Shown piece after piece: positions 23,728 to 31,532 of a DNA stretch of 64,000 bases. How positions within the stretch are numbered: position 1 is the stretch's first letter; every line of letters begins with the position of its first letter. Position numbers and translations under genes: made by a program. Source of the stretch: GCA-2686295 sp043817405 (GTDB taxonomy: Archaea; Nanobdellota; Nanobdellia; Woesearchaeales; GCA-2686295); the NCBI GenBank assembly GCA_043817405.1, contig JBDRGV010000051.1, positions 1 to 64,000 on the forward strand, in the 5' to 3' direction. The notes beneath the pieces were generated by a model that had not been told where the DNA came from, made no database searches, and saw only the letters and a program-made list of their open reading frames with translations.

Positions 23728-24201
23728 ATGAGTGAATTCCTATATGACATTCTATTAGAAGCAAATTATCTAGATGCAAGTCACGAATCTAAAGAGAAAA
23801 ACAATAAGCGATTGTTCTCAGCACAACTCTACGATGTGGCATTTGCAACTCCACTTGTTGAAGGAGGAATCATTACAATATATATACCTGAGGATGTTGA
23901 AGCACTATACAGACACGATTTTAAGAAAATACGTACTTCTCCAAAACATAACACCCATCTTGGTAATGTTATCACGTTGTGGCAATACGGCATAGTTGAT
24001 ACTGAGCAAACTCCAACTACAACCGCCTATGTGAAAAAAGATTTTTCAATGAATAATGCTGAAGACTTAGCCATGGCAGAACTTAAAGACGTGATAAACC
24101 TAATAAAATTCAACAATGAATATCACAAAGTAGACTTGACCATAATTGAAAGCCAACATTTCAAAGACTGGAAACAAGAACATAACTGGAATGATTTCTA
24201 A
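23728..24201 (+). CDS. Hypothetical soluble protein, 157 residues
   Basis: No signal peptide or membrane segment. The protein begins MSEFLYDILLEANYLDASHES, has a beta-rich centre (PLVEGGIITIYIPEDVEAL) and a charged helical end. A TATA-like ATTTAAATA lies about 32 bases upstream. No family recognised. It is alone between the mnmH promoter and the next leaderless gene. Confidence 0.55.
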   Translation: MSEFLYDILLEANYLDASHESKEKNNKRLFSAQLYDVAFATPLVEGGIITIYIPEDVEALYRHDFKKIRTSPKHNTHLGNVITLWQYGIVDTEQTPTTTAYVKKDFSMNNAEDLAMAELKDVINLIKFNNEYHKVDLTIIESQHFKDWKQEHNWNDF

Positions 24202-24253
24202 TTGAATTGAAGCCATAAAAGCATTTATATATCATTTAGTATATATAGATTGT

Positions 24254-24958
24254 ATGGAAAAGAAATTTAAGATTATTATTTCAATTGTTTTGTTATTAGT
24301 AATATTGACAGTACTTGTTCTAGTAAGTATAAAAGACAATTACACAACAGGACCTATGCTTCCAAGGATAGATAATGAAACCATGTCTGAAATGTATTTG
24401 AATGAAGCTAGAAATGACGTGGCTGAATCAGAACAATTGCTTGTAGAAGCAAAAGAAGCTGTAAGCGATTATAAATTCTTTGACAGATTCTTTATAAAAC
24501 GAACCATTAGAAAAATGGAACGAAAAATTAATGAGGCAAAAGAAGACTTAGCAAGACTCGAAGAAGCTCATTTAAATCAAGATTATTTTGCAGTTGCTAG
24601 CGCATGGTATAGTGTTTCTGGCAAAACAAGTTATGCAAACCATTACCTGAACGGCGTTCTTGAAGGAAAAACAAAGAAAGATTGGAATAAAGTAGACTCA
24701 TACTCTCCTGATACAATAGAAGGAGTATTTGTCAAAGACTTAGGACATCCTTTCTCAGGCTCTGCAATTATGACAGATGATGGTTATTATAGAATAAGCG
24801 GAGATTTAGTTGAAGAAATACTTGCTTTGGAAGATGGAACAAAAATCGGAATTGTAGGGACAATCTCTGAAAGCAAAAGAACCATTCCGGAAGCAGGAGA
24901 CTTTGTTACAATCACAGAAAAAGTGATTGATGTTGAGTCCTATGAAGTTATAGAATGA
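24254..24958 (+). CDS. Membrane-anchored protein with coiled coil
   Basis: 234 residues. One N-terminal membrane helix (8-26) is followed by a helical, Glu/Lys-rich coiled-coil region (about 45-110). A C-terminal beta-rich domain containing GSAIMTDDGYYRISGDL and DGTKIGIVGTISE resembles a small OB-like fold. A TATA box (TTTATATA) 26 bases before the ATG suggests a leaderless transcript. The stop overlaps the next start as ATGA, so both proteins may work together at the outer face. Confidence 0.55.
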   Translation: MEKKFKIIISIVLLLVILTVLVLVSIKDNYTTGPMLPRIDNETMSEMYLNEARNDVAESEQLLVEAKEAVSDYKFFDRFFIKRTIRKMERKINEAKEDLARLEEAHLNQDYFAVASAWYSVSGKTSYANHYLNGVLEGKTKKDWNKVDSYSPDTIEGVFVKDLGHPFSGSAIMTDDGYYRISGDLVEEILALEDGTKIGIVGTISESKRTIPEAGDFVTITEKVIDVESYEVIE

Positions 24959-25353
24959 AAAAACAATTTACAAAAAAAGATTCACTTATCATCTTAATAG
25001 GTTTCATAGGTATTATTCTATTTGGAATCGGTTTAGGGCTCCTTTATTCATCTTTGCCAGCCCATCATCCAGAGAAAAGTAAACAAGCCTGCGAAAGCGT
25101 TGGTGGAGAATGGACTGATGAACAAATTTGTCTTTTATCCTATAAACAAGCAGGCGAAGTATGCACTGATGGAGGACAATGTATTAGTGGAGTTTGTTTC
25201 CCACCAGAATTAACTGAAGAACAAAAAGTGATTCTTGCTAAAGAGCCTTTGAAAAACATTGTTGGCACATGTTATCCTGAGGATCTAGTAACCGGTTGTG
25301 TTGAACAAGTAATTCTAGGCACAGTATCAAAAGAATCAATGTGTATGGATTAA
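24955..25353 (+). CDS. Membrane-anchored cysteine-rich protein
   Basis: 132 residues. A membrane helix at 10-31 is followed by a short outer domain with eight cysteines (QACESVGGEW, EQICLLS, EVCTDGGQCISGVCF, GTCYPED, GCVEQ and SMCMD). These likely form disulfides. It overlaps the preceding gene by four bases. The Cys pattern resembles small EGF-like surface modules common in this lineage, but no exact family is identified. Confidence 0.55.
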   Translation: MKKQFTKKDSLIILIGFIGIILFGIGLGLLYSSLPAHHPEKSKQACESVGGEWTDEQICLLSYKQAGEVCTDGGQCISGVCFPPELTEEQKVILAKEPLKNIVGTCYPEDLVTGCVEQVILGTVSKESMCMD

Positions 25354-25357
25354 TGGT

Positions 25358-25807
25358 TTAAGCCACGTTGATTTGAACCTTTTTAGTCATATCAAAACCT
25401 TTAACATCTAGTCTTGCCACTAAATACCAATTAGTTCTTATTTTTGTTCCTAAAAGCATTTGTGCTGTTTTCATAACCGTTCCTAGTGCACCTTCGGGTG
25501 GTTGTTGACTTTCAACATTGGCAGGAATGGTTATTTTAAATTGATAAACTAAAGGTTGGCTTCCAGGCAGATATTCTTTTTCTCGGTCCAATGGTTGTTT
25601 AAAATCAAATATCTTCACAGTTCTATAGGATTTATTTGTGCCGTATCCTTGAGATATTTTTTGCTCTCCAAATAATCTTATGGACAACTCTTTTCCTTGA
25701 AGAGGTTTTTTTAGTTTTAATGAAACCGTTCCCTCAATGGTTTGACCTGGTGCATAATTATAATTATTCAACTGAATCTCAATTTTTCCTTTACCGAATC
25801 CAAACAT
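25358..25807 (-). CDS. Arrestin-like (Spo0M-type) domain protein
   Basis: 149 residues starting MFGFGKGKIEIQLNNYNYAPG. The pattern of beta strands with PGQTIEGTVSLKLKKPLQGKELS and YQFKITIPANVE is typical of arrestin-N/Spo0M folds. These often act as adaptors. I start at ATG 25807 because AGGTGAT lies just upstream. A TATA-like TTTATATAGG (reverse) is near 25838. It is convergent with the previous gene. Confidence 0.65.
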   Translation of the reverse strand: MFGFGKGKIEIQLNNYNYAPGQTIEGTVSLKLKKPLQGKELSIRLFGEQKISQGYGTNKSYRTVKIFDFKQPLDREKEYLPGSQPLVYQFKITIPANVESQQPPEGALGTVMKTAQMLLGTKIRTNWYLVARLDVKGFDMTKKVQINVA

Positions 25808-25873
25808 GTTTATCACCTACTATAAAAATATAAAGACCTATATAAAATGTTTTTGGTTCGTAAATGTTTCGGT

Positions 25874-25897
25874 TTTTCTTAGAAACAACATATAAAC
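25874..25897 (+). promoter_or_regulatory. PIN-toxin promoter; identical copy at 26658
   Basis: These 24 bases, containing CTTAGAAAC and the TATA element ACATATAAAC, are identical to 26658-26681 before another toxin-like gene. The ATG follows 21 bases later, which fits leaderless transcription. Upstream similarity continues back to about 25858 at 19 of 25 positions. Confidence 0.6.
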
Positions 25898-25917
25898 CTT
25901 TATTTCTATGTTAATTT

Positions 25918-26316
25918 ATGAAAGTTTACTTTGACACTAATATTTATCTTGACTTCTTTGAAGATAGAAACGATGGTTTAAGACCTTTGGGAGAGTATGC
26001 TTTTAATTGTTTTAAAAGAGGAATTGAGTGTGAGTTTTACATTGTTTTTTCAGAGCATGTTCTGGATGAATTAATTGACTTTGGAATTAGCAATGAAGAT
26101 TTAGATGAACTTTTCGACTGGATTGGAATAAAACTATTAATGGTTGATAAGTGTAAAAATGATTATAGAGAGGTTAAAAACATTATGAGAAAACACAACA
26201 TTCATTATAAAGATGCTTTGCATCATGTAATCGCTCAAAGAACCTCTGATAGATTATTAACAAATGACAATGAACTAAAACTACTTCCTGATTCTACAGG
26301 TTACGAAACTTTTTAA
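25918..26316 (+). CDS. PIN-domain ribonuclease (VapC-like toxin)
   Basis: 132 residues with the acidic active-site pattern of PIN nucleases: Asp6 in VYFDTNIYLDFF, a Glu in HVLDELID, an Asp in YKDALHHVIAQ and Asp in LLTNDNEL. Such proteins cut RNA. The promoter suggests a leaderless start. The most likely antitoxin, the ribbon-helix-helix protein at 26294-26593, is on the opposite strand and overlaps its 3' end by 23 bases. That differs from the usual co-directional vapBC order. Confidence 0.78.
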   Translation: MKVYFDTNIYLDFFEDRNDGLRPLGEYAFNCFKRGIECEFYIVFSEHVLDELIDFGISNEDLDELFDWIGIKLLMVDKCKNDYREVKNIMRKHNIHYKDALHHVIAQRTSDRLLTNDNELKLLPDSTGYETF

Positions 26317-26593
26317 TATTATGTTTTTCGAAAGAATTAATACCTTTCTTTTTTTCTTCCCAATGTTCATAGGCTAATTTATCCAACTCATCTTTTGAAA
26401 GTCTTTTGATATTTTTAACACTGCCTCTGAGTTTTGCAAGTCCTCTTATGGCTCTTTCTTTTTCTAGTTCAATCAGTTTTGCTCTGATGGCATCTCTTAT
26501 GAACTCTGTTCTTGTTGAGTATCGATTTATGGTTAATGAAGAGTCAATATCTTTTAGTAATTGATCTTCCATCTTCAGGCTAATGATATTCAT
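26294..26593 (-). CDS. Ribbon-helix-helix DNA-binding protein (candidate antitoxin)
   Basis: 99 residues. The N-terminus (MNIISLKMEDQLLKDIDSSL followed by STRTEFIRDAIRAKL) is a CopG-type ribbon-helix-helix. The rest is a charged helix that could bind a toxin. It is transcribed towards the PIN gene and overlaps its last 23 bases, and lies divergent from the DUF4258/zinc-finger pair. It could therefore serve either module as a repressor. Confidence 0.72.
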   Translation of the reverse strand: MNIISLKMEDQLLKDIDSSLTINRYSTRTEFIRDAIRAKLIELEKERAIRGLAKLRGSVKNIKRLSKDELDKLAYEHWEEKKKGINSFEKHNIKKFRNL

Positions 26594-26641
26594 GGTAATA
26601 CTTAGTATATACGCTTGTTTATAAATTTTACTTAAAGAAAA

Positions 26642-26681
26642 TCGAAAATCCTCCGACTTTTCTTAGAAACAACATATAAAC
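26642..26681 (+). promoter_or_regulatory. Promoter and CCG-type element of the DUF4258 pair
   Basis: TCGAAAATCCTCCGA (26642-26656) matches the element CCGGAAATCTTCCGA found at other promoters here. It is followed by a 24-base block (26658-26681) identical to the PIN promoter, with TATA element ACATATAAAC. ATG 26703 follows 22 bases later. Confidence 0.55.
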
Positions 26682-26702
26682 AATTAGTTCTATTGTTAAG
26701 CT

Positions 26703-27026
26703 ATGATTTCGAAAGATTTAAATAAAATAACATATTCTAATGACATACGTTTTGAGGATTTGTTATTCGTACGATTTCAAGGGTTTAGAGTTTCGGTGAC
26801 AAAGTCTGCGTTGAATGACATGCTTAAAAACAACCTAGACTTAACCGACATAAAACAAGTGCTTGAAAAAGGCAGAACAAGTCCAAGAAAAAGAAAAAAG
26901 AACACCATTGAAAAATGGTTGGATAAAAAAGGAAAAATAATAGAAGTCGTAGTTGCAATGGATTATAATGAAACATTAAGAAAAAAAGAATGGGTGTTAA
27001 TACACTGCGGAGTGTTTTCAAAATGA
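26703..27026 (+). CDS. DUF4258-like candidate RNase toxin
   Basis: 107 residues. The second half (DLTDIKQVLEKGRTSP, then KWLDKKGKIIEVVVA and EWVLIHCG) resembles the compact RelE-like fold of DUF4258 proteins. These are often paired with zinc-finger antitoxins. Its stop overlaps the next start as ATGA, consistent with a toxin-first pair of the MqsRA/HigBA type. The family call is by pattern only. Confidence 0.55.
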   Translation: MISKDLNKITYSNDIRFEDLLFVRFQGFRVSVTKSALNDMLKNNLDLTDIKQVLEKGRTSPRKRKKNTIEKWLDKKGKIIEVVVAMDYNETLRKKEWVLIHCGVFSK

Positions 27027-27325
27027 AATGTCATAAATGTAATATAAAGATGGAATATAAGAATGGTTTGGAATTCAACCAAGGAATGCTTGATGGATGG
27101 AAATGTAAAAAATGTGGCGAAATATACTATGATTCAGACCAGGCACAAAGAATATTACTTATGAACAAATTAAAAAATCAAGGATTTGAAATAAGCTTGA
27201 ACAGAGTCAAAAGCAATTTAATACTGAGAATTCCGAAAGCAGTGAGCGAAGCAATAGGACTCGATGAAAAAAAGAAAGTAAACTTAACTCTAGTAAGTAA
27301 GAATGAAATAAGAATAAGAGCCTAA
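27023..27325 (+). CDS. YgiT/MqsA-like zinc-finger and AbrB-type antitoxin
   Basis: 100 residues. The N-terminus has two CxxC pairs (KCHKCNIKM and WKCKKCGEIY) that should bind zinc, as in YgiT/MqsA antitoxins. The C-terminus (NLILRIPKAVSEAIGLDEKK) is a SpoVT/AbrB swapped-hairpin-like DNA-binding domain. ATG 27023 overlaps the upstream stop. It probably neutralises the upstream protein and represses their shared promoter. Confidence 0.7.
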   Translation: MKCHKCNIKMEYKNGLEFNQGMLDGWKCKKCGEIYYDSDQAQRILLMNKLKNQGFEISLNRVKSNLILRIPKAVSEAIGLDEKKKVNLTLVSKNEIRIRA

Positions 27326-27408
27326 AGATTATTTACAAAAGAAAAGTTTTCAGATAATAAATGGAAACTTTAGAAATATTTAAATAAATCATTCTCCAAT
27401 AGAAGCTT

Positions 27409-28215
27409 ATGAAGTTTTTAAAAGTATTGTTGGTAATCATTCTAATTTCAGTATTAGCATCTTCAGTATTTGCAATTATGGGGCCTCTTCCTAGTTATAT
27501 GAAAGAAAGCATTAGAACAGAGGAGGGTTTTACATTAGTCAAGCAGTTTGAGCATAAGAACTTTTATTATGCTAAAGACATTATAGTTTTATGTTTTCCC
27601 AGACCAATGGGTTTTGAAGGGTTTTGTAGTAATATGACCTTGGACACAGAATTAATAACATCTGTGAGAATTAATGGCAAGGATGTTGATTATTCATTTG
27701 TTTACTTGGATGATTTAGAGCAATATGGTCTTTCATATTATGACTGGAATCGTATGGATAAAAAGTCACTTTCAGATAACAAACCACTTTCTGCAATTAA
27801 AATTGAGAAAACATTTCTTAACAATGTTAATTACGACTTAACAATTAATGAACATGAATTCGTTGTAACATACGAAGTAAAACCATATTTTGTTGTTGCT
27901 TTGTTTTTTACAGTAATTGTTTTGGGTTTTGTATCTTTATACATGAAAAAACTAAAAACAAAAAAGAAAATGTTCATAACAAGCATAGTTCTCTTGACAT
28001 TATCTTTATTGTACTTGAATTTTAAAGATACAGACTTTGTTATGTTTCTGATACCTACATTCTTATTCTTCATAACAGATTATATGAAAACAAATATGAA
28101 TTCTGATTATAACAATATAACTTTGAAATGGTGGTATGGCATTCTTGTAGTAATCGGTTTAATTATAATTGGTTTTGTGATTCTAATAGTAGCAAATACA
28201 AGGTATATGATTTAG
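27409..28215 (+). CDS. Secreted/membrane protein with C-terminal helices
   Basis: 268 residues. An N-terminal signal (KFLKVLLVIILISVLASSVFA) precedes a beta-rich outer domain of about 140 residues. Four hydrophobic segments follow near 164-182, 190-206, 210-228 and 244-264. A TATA-like ATTTAAATAA is about 28 bases before the ATG. No domain is recognised. Confidence 0.55.
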   Translation: MKFLKVLLVIILISVLASSVFAIMGPLPSYMKESIRTEEGFTLVKQFEHKNFYYAKDIIVLCFPRPMGFEGFCSNMTLDTELITSVRINGKDVDYSFVYLDDLEQYGLSYYDWNRMDKKSLSDNKPLSAIKIEKTFLNNVNYDLTINEHEFVVTYEVKPYFVVALFFTVIVLGFVSLYMKKLKTKKKMFITSIVLLTLSLLYLNFKDTDFVMFLIPTFLFFITDYMKTNMNSDYNNITLKWWYGILVVIGLIIIGFVILIVANTRYMI

Positions 28216-28246
28216 AATAAGTTTCTAGTTTATAATTCATACTTCT

Positions 28247-29422
28247 CTAACCAAGCCCGTACTTCTCAACCAATGCAAGCCATTTTGCGTAATAACTTGG
28301 TTCAAGTATTGGTCCCATTTTATTGATTTTCTCATAGTTAAGCGCATCAAGATGTTCTTCGCCTATGGTTTCAAATGCGATGCCTTCAGATAGCTTTACT
28401 ACTATAGGAATTGACATTATATATCCCACATTGGTGTATTCTGCGGCTTTATAGGTTGGAATGGTTGGTCTTGTTGTTTCTATAAAGCAATAGCCTGTGT
28501 CTCTGTAATCATATTGGTCTGCACATTTTATTCCAGCCACCGCATGGTTTTCTGGATCAAAAGCTATGTATGCTGTTTCATAGCCTAACTCTTTTAATAG
28601 AAATATTAACAGAGTTGATTTTTCACCGCAAACACCTGTATTTGTGTAAAGAACTTGGTAAGGGTATTTGCCTGTTACATTATTGGTTTTAAAAGCGTTT
28701 TGATCATAGGGAATGTTTTGCACTAGACTAATGGCAACCCTTGCTTTATCATCGTTTGAAAGGTCCAGTGCTTTGATTTTGGTTGACAATTCTACTAAAT
28801 AGGGCTCTTGTATTTTGTTGTTTAACTCTCGTTCCAAGAAATCTTTCTTTGTGGGTACTGGCTCATATTCATAGTATGAAATTGTTCTTGGTAGAGAAGC
28901 CAAGTAGCTGTTTAATTCTCCATAAACAGTTAATTTGATTGAATTACTTTCACCTCTCAAAGTGTATTCAAAGTAAATATCCTTAGGATTTATTTTATAT
29001 TTAGAAATACATCTTTCTTTGTCAGGAATAAACCCTTCTTCACAACCACAAACACTTGCTTTGTAAATTAAAGCGCCATCCTGACAATATTTAGGAATGG
29101 TTGTTGAGCATTCACCATAGGGTGTGTTGTCTCTGCAATACTTAATTTCTTCACAAATGTTTTCAATTGGTTTAAAACCTTCTTCACAGCCACATTCGGT
29201 TGCTGATTCAATTAAAGACTCGTTAATGCATTTGAAAGGCTTGTTGGTTGAACATTGATAGTTAGAAGTATTATCACCACACACAGTGTCAGGAATGCAT
29301 TCATTGTTGAAAAGCTTTTCATCGCCAGAACAAAAGCTTGGTAGAGAGATGTCTTGGTTTGAATAGAAGTAGAAACCTACGGCGATTAAAAGTATAAGTA
29401 TAAACACACCACTTTTTGACAT
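28247..29422 (-). CDS. Membrane-anchored transglutaminase-like protein
   Basis: 391 residues. A membrane helix (5-20) is followed by three Cys-rich EGF-like segments (about 30-145), then a beta linker. A transglutaminase-like domain (about 215-345) has the triad Cys in NTGVCGEKSTLL, His in PENHAVAGIKC and Asp in YRDTGYCFIETT. Such enzymes act as cysteine proteases or crosslinkers at the surface. It is transcribed alone on the reverse strand. Confidence 0.75.
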   Translation of the reverse strand: MSKSGVFILILLIAVGFYFYSNQDISLPSFCSGDEKLFNNECIPDTVCGDNTSNYQCSTNKPFKCINESLIESATECGCEEGFKPIENICEEIKYCRDNTPYGECSTTIPKYCQDGALIYKASVCGCEEGFIPDKERCISKYKINPKDIYFEYTLRGESNSIKLTVYGELNSYLASLPRTISYYEYEPVPTKKDFLERELNNKIQEPYLVELSTKIKALDLSNDDKARVAISLVQNIPYDQNAFKTNNVTGKYPYQVLYTNTGVCGEKSTLLIFLLKELGYETAYIAFDPENHAVAGIKCADQYDYRDTGYCFIETTRPTIPTYKAAEYTNVGYIMSIPIVVKLSEGIAFETIGEEHLDALNYEKINKMGPILEPSYYAKWLALVEKYGLG

Positions 29423-29536
29423 AAAAAGAATAAATAGAAGGATGGGTTTTTAATTGTTTTGAAAAAGATGATTGGTTGATACTAGTTACGTACAATAAAA
29501 AGAAACATTTATATCAGTTTAATCATTCCTAAGATT

Positions 29537-29941
29537 ATGAATCAACAAGCAGTAAATCATGGTCAAGAATTTGATGAATCAGTTGCTAAATATAATGAAT
29601 GGTTAGCATCATCAGAAGATTCAAAAGTTCAGAGAAGAAATAATTGGAAAGATTTCCTTAAAGGCATGGGTTCTGTTTTAGATATTTTTGGTAATTATTT
29701 TAGTAAAAAAAATATGAATGGTCACCCACTATATTCTAGAGTTGATTTGACAGCTGAACAAAAAGATTCCATCGGACTTGCTTCTGATTGGCAAAGAGTT
29801 GATAGAAATTTAGATAAAATTATTTTAGGTGATTCATCAAATGGAGATATTTCTGTTGAAGATGCAAAAGCTGGAAAACAGCTGATTCAACAAATGTATG
29901 ATAATTATAAGAATGTTTATATTTCTCACACCTTAAAATAA
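29537..29941 (+). CDS. Hypothetical soluble protein, 134 residues
   Basis: No signal or membrane segment. Mostly helical, starting MNQQAVNHGQEFDESVAKYN, with a mid segment GHPLYSRVDLTAEQKDSIGL. A TATA box (CATTTATATC) is about 26 bases before the ATG, suggesting a leaderless transcript. Function unknown. It is followed 75 bases later by the NIF3-like gene, which has its own TATA element. Confidence 0.55.
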   Translation: MNQQAVNHGQEFDESVAKYNEWLASSEDSKVQRRNNWKDFLKGMGSVLDIFGNYFSKKNMNGHPLYSRVDLTAEQKDSIGLASDWQRVDRNLDKIILGDSSNGDISVEDAKAGKQLIQQMYDNYKNVYISHTLK

Positions 29942-30016
29942 TAACTTCTCTTTTTGAAACTTCTTCACTTCGTAAAAAGTAACAAATATTATAAAGTAAA
30001 AGATTATTTTATTATT

Positions 30017-30868
30017 ATGAAAGCAACAGAATTATACAAAAAGCTTGAGAAAGAATTCATTACTTCTGAAATGAGTGATGACTGGGCTGAACGCATGGAG
30101 TCCATTAAGAATTTTCTTAGTGAGAACTACAGAAAGAGGTCAATGGGTTTAGTTTGTGATTTTGCAACAAAAATAAATAAAGTTTATACAGCTGTTTTTC
30201 CATCAAACAAAGTCATGCAGAGAATTCTTGACGATGAAGTTCAAGATGCCATGCTATTTGTTCACCACCCCGCTATTTGGGATATTAGAAATGCTCCAGA
30301 AGTTTTTCAGCAAATGGATGGAGAACTATTGCAGAAGTTTAAAGATAGAAGAATTTCAATTTACAATTTACATGTGCCTCTGGATAATTTTGGAGAATAT
30401 TCAACTTCCGTGACATTGGCAAAAGCTGTCGATGTTAAACCAGGAAAAGCTTTTGGTCCTTACTTCGGATCCTTATGCGGTGTATTTGGAAAGACCTCCA
30501 TTGTGACGGTTCAAGATTTAAAAACTAAATATGAAGAAGCTGTCAGACACGAAGTAAAGCTGTATAACTATGGAACTGATGAAATTAAAGATGGAATGGT
30601 TGCAGTTATCGGTGGTGGTGGAAACATGATTGAAATGCTAGAAGAAATAAAAAAAGAAGGAGTTAATACTTTTGTAACCGGGATTAGCAGTGTAAATTAT
30701 CATTCTAAAGCATCGCATGAATTCACTGAAAAAAATAAAATAAATATTTTGGGCGGAACACATTACTCTTCTGAAAAGTTTGCCTGCATAGCAATGGTTG
30801 ATTACTTTAAGAGAGAAAAATTGGATTCTGAATTTGTAGAAGATGAAGCTGTAATGGAAGATATGTAG
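30017..30868 (+). CDS. NIF3/DUF34-family metal-binding protein
   Basis: 283 residues from ATG 30017. A longer frame upstream is not supported by a promoter. Family features are FVHHPAIWDIRNAP with the first metal-binding histidines, IYNLHVPLDNFGEYS, GKAFGPYFGSLCGVFG and the C-terminal GGTHYSSEKFACIAMVDYF. NIF3 proteins bind two metal ions. Their cellular role is debated and includes GTP cyclohydrolase-like and metal-insertion proposals. A TATA-like AATATTATAAAG sits about 27 bases upstream. Confidence 0.8.
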   Translation: MKATELYKKLEKEFITSEMSDDWAERMESIKNFLSENYRKRSMGLVCDFATKINKVYTAVFPSNKVMQRILDDEVQDAMLFVHHPAIWDIRNAPEVFQQMDGELLQKFKDRRISIYNLHVPLDNFGEYSTSVTLAKAVDVKPGKAFGPYFGSLCGVFGKTSIVTVQDLKTKYEEAVRHEVKLYNYGTDEIKDGMVAVIGGGGNMIEMLEEIKKEGVNTFVTGISSVNYHSKASHEFTEKNKINILGGTHYSSEKFACIAMVDYFKREKLDSEFVEDEAVMEDM

Positions 30869-30898
30869 GGTTTCGAAAATATTTTTTGTAGTCAACAC

Positions 30899-31315
30899 TT
30901 AGCATGCTCTTAACGCTTTCAGGAAGTCATCTTTCGTCTTATTCTTAAATTTACCCTTTTCATAATTTTTCCAGAGTTTCTCCACTCTCTCTGCAAAGAT
31001 TAAGTCTTCTTTTGATTCCTCTATGACTGTTTTTAAACATTCGTTAAATGATTTCATTAATAACTTAACCTTGTTATTTCTAATGTTAAGAACATATAAT
31101 TGCGTACCACTTACTACTCTTGATTTATTTATTATATTTTCTTCTTCTAGTTCTCTTATAAGCTCATATAATTTGGGTTTTGAAATATTGATTTCTTCCA
31201 GGATATCTCCAGCTGCAAAGTCTAATTCTCCCAATTCAAGGATGAATTCTACAACTCTGTTTCTTAAAGTTTTTCCATAAAGCTGAGAAAAAGCTCCAAA
31301 TTTTGTTTCTTTCAT
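30899..31315 (-). CDS. Winged-helix transcriptional regulator
   Basis: 138 residues. The centre has a winged helix-turn-helix (AAGDILEEINISKPKLYELIRELEEENIINKSRV), similar to TrmB/PadR-like archaeal regulators. A helical C-terminal part probably dimerises. Upstream lie a mini-ORF that overlaps its start, four AGTTAA half-sites, a TATA element and a CCGGAAAT element. Autoregulation is likely by position. Confidence 0.7.
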   Translation of the reverse strand: MKETKFGAFSQLYGKTLRNRVVEFILELGELDFAAGDILEEINISKPKLYELIRELEEENIINKSRVVSGTQLYVLNIRNNKVKLLMKSFNECLKTVIEESKEDLIFAERVEKLWKNYEKGKFKNKTKDDFLKALRAC

Positions 31316-31362
31316 AATTTTAGTTTGTTTTCGATTTCTACCGATATTAAAGCTTTATTCAT
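31312..31362 (-). CDS. 16-residue upstream mini-ORF of the winged-helix gene
   Basis: ATG 31362 opens a frame beginning MNKALISVEIENKL whose stop overlaps the regulator's start as ATGA. If transcription begins at the TATA box near 31410, this mini-ORF is in the leader and may couple translation. If the TATA-like element near 31348 is used, it would not be transcribed. Confidence 0.25.
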   Translation of the reverse strand: MNKALISVEIENKLKL

Positions 31363-31401
31363 AGTTAATTTTAGTTAACTATCAGTTAATAATAATTAAC
31401 T
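31363..31401. promoter_or_regulatory. Cluster of AGTTAA operator-like half-sites
   Basis: AGTTAA occurs at 31363-31368, within AGTTAACT (a palindrome) at 31373-31380, and at 31384-31389. The inverted form TTAACT is at 31396-31401. The cluster lies directly beside a TATAAA element (31406-31416, reverse strand) and would cover the start of transcription of the regulator gene. Autorepression is the natural reading. Confidence 0.45.
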
Positions 31402-31466
31402 CTCCTTTATAAATATTTCTATTATTACTAAAATATTAATGGTTATTAAGTGTTACTGTAGAAAAA

Positions 31467-31482
31467 CCGGAAATTCTCCGAA
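31467..31482. promoter_or_regulatory. CCGGAAAT-type element
   Basis: CCGGAAATTCTCCGAA is one of six related copies of CCGGAAATCTTCCGA in the accessory region. It is located upstream of the winged-helix regulator promoter. Confidence 0.4.
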
Positions 31483-31532
31483 AATTCTTTATTAAACATC
31501 TATTAATTTAATGAATCTTTAAAGTCTTGTTT

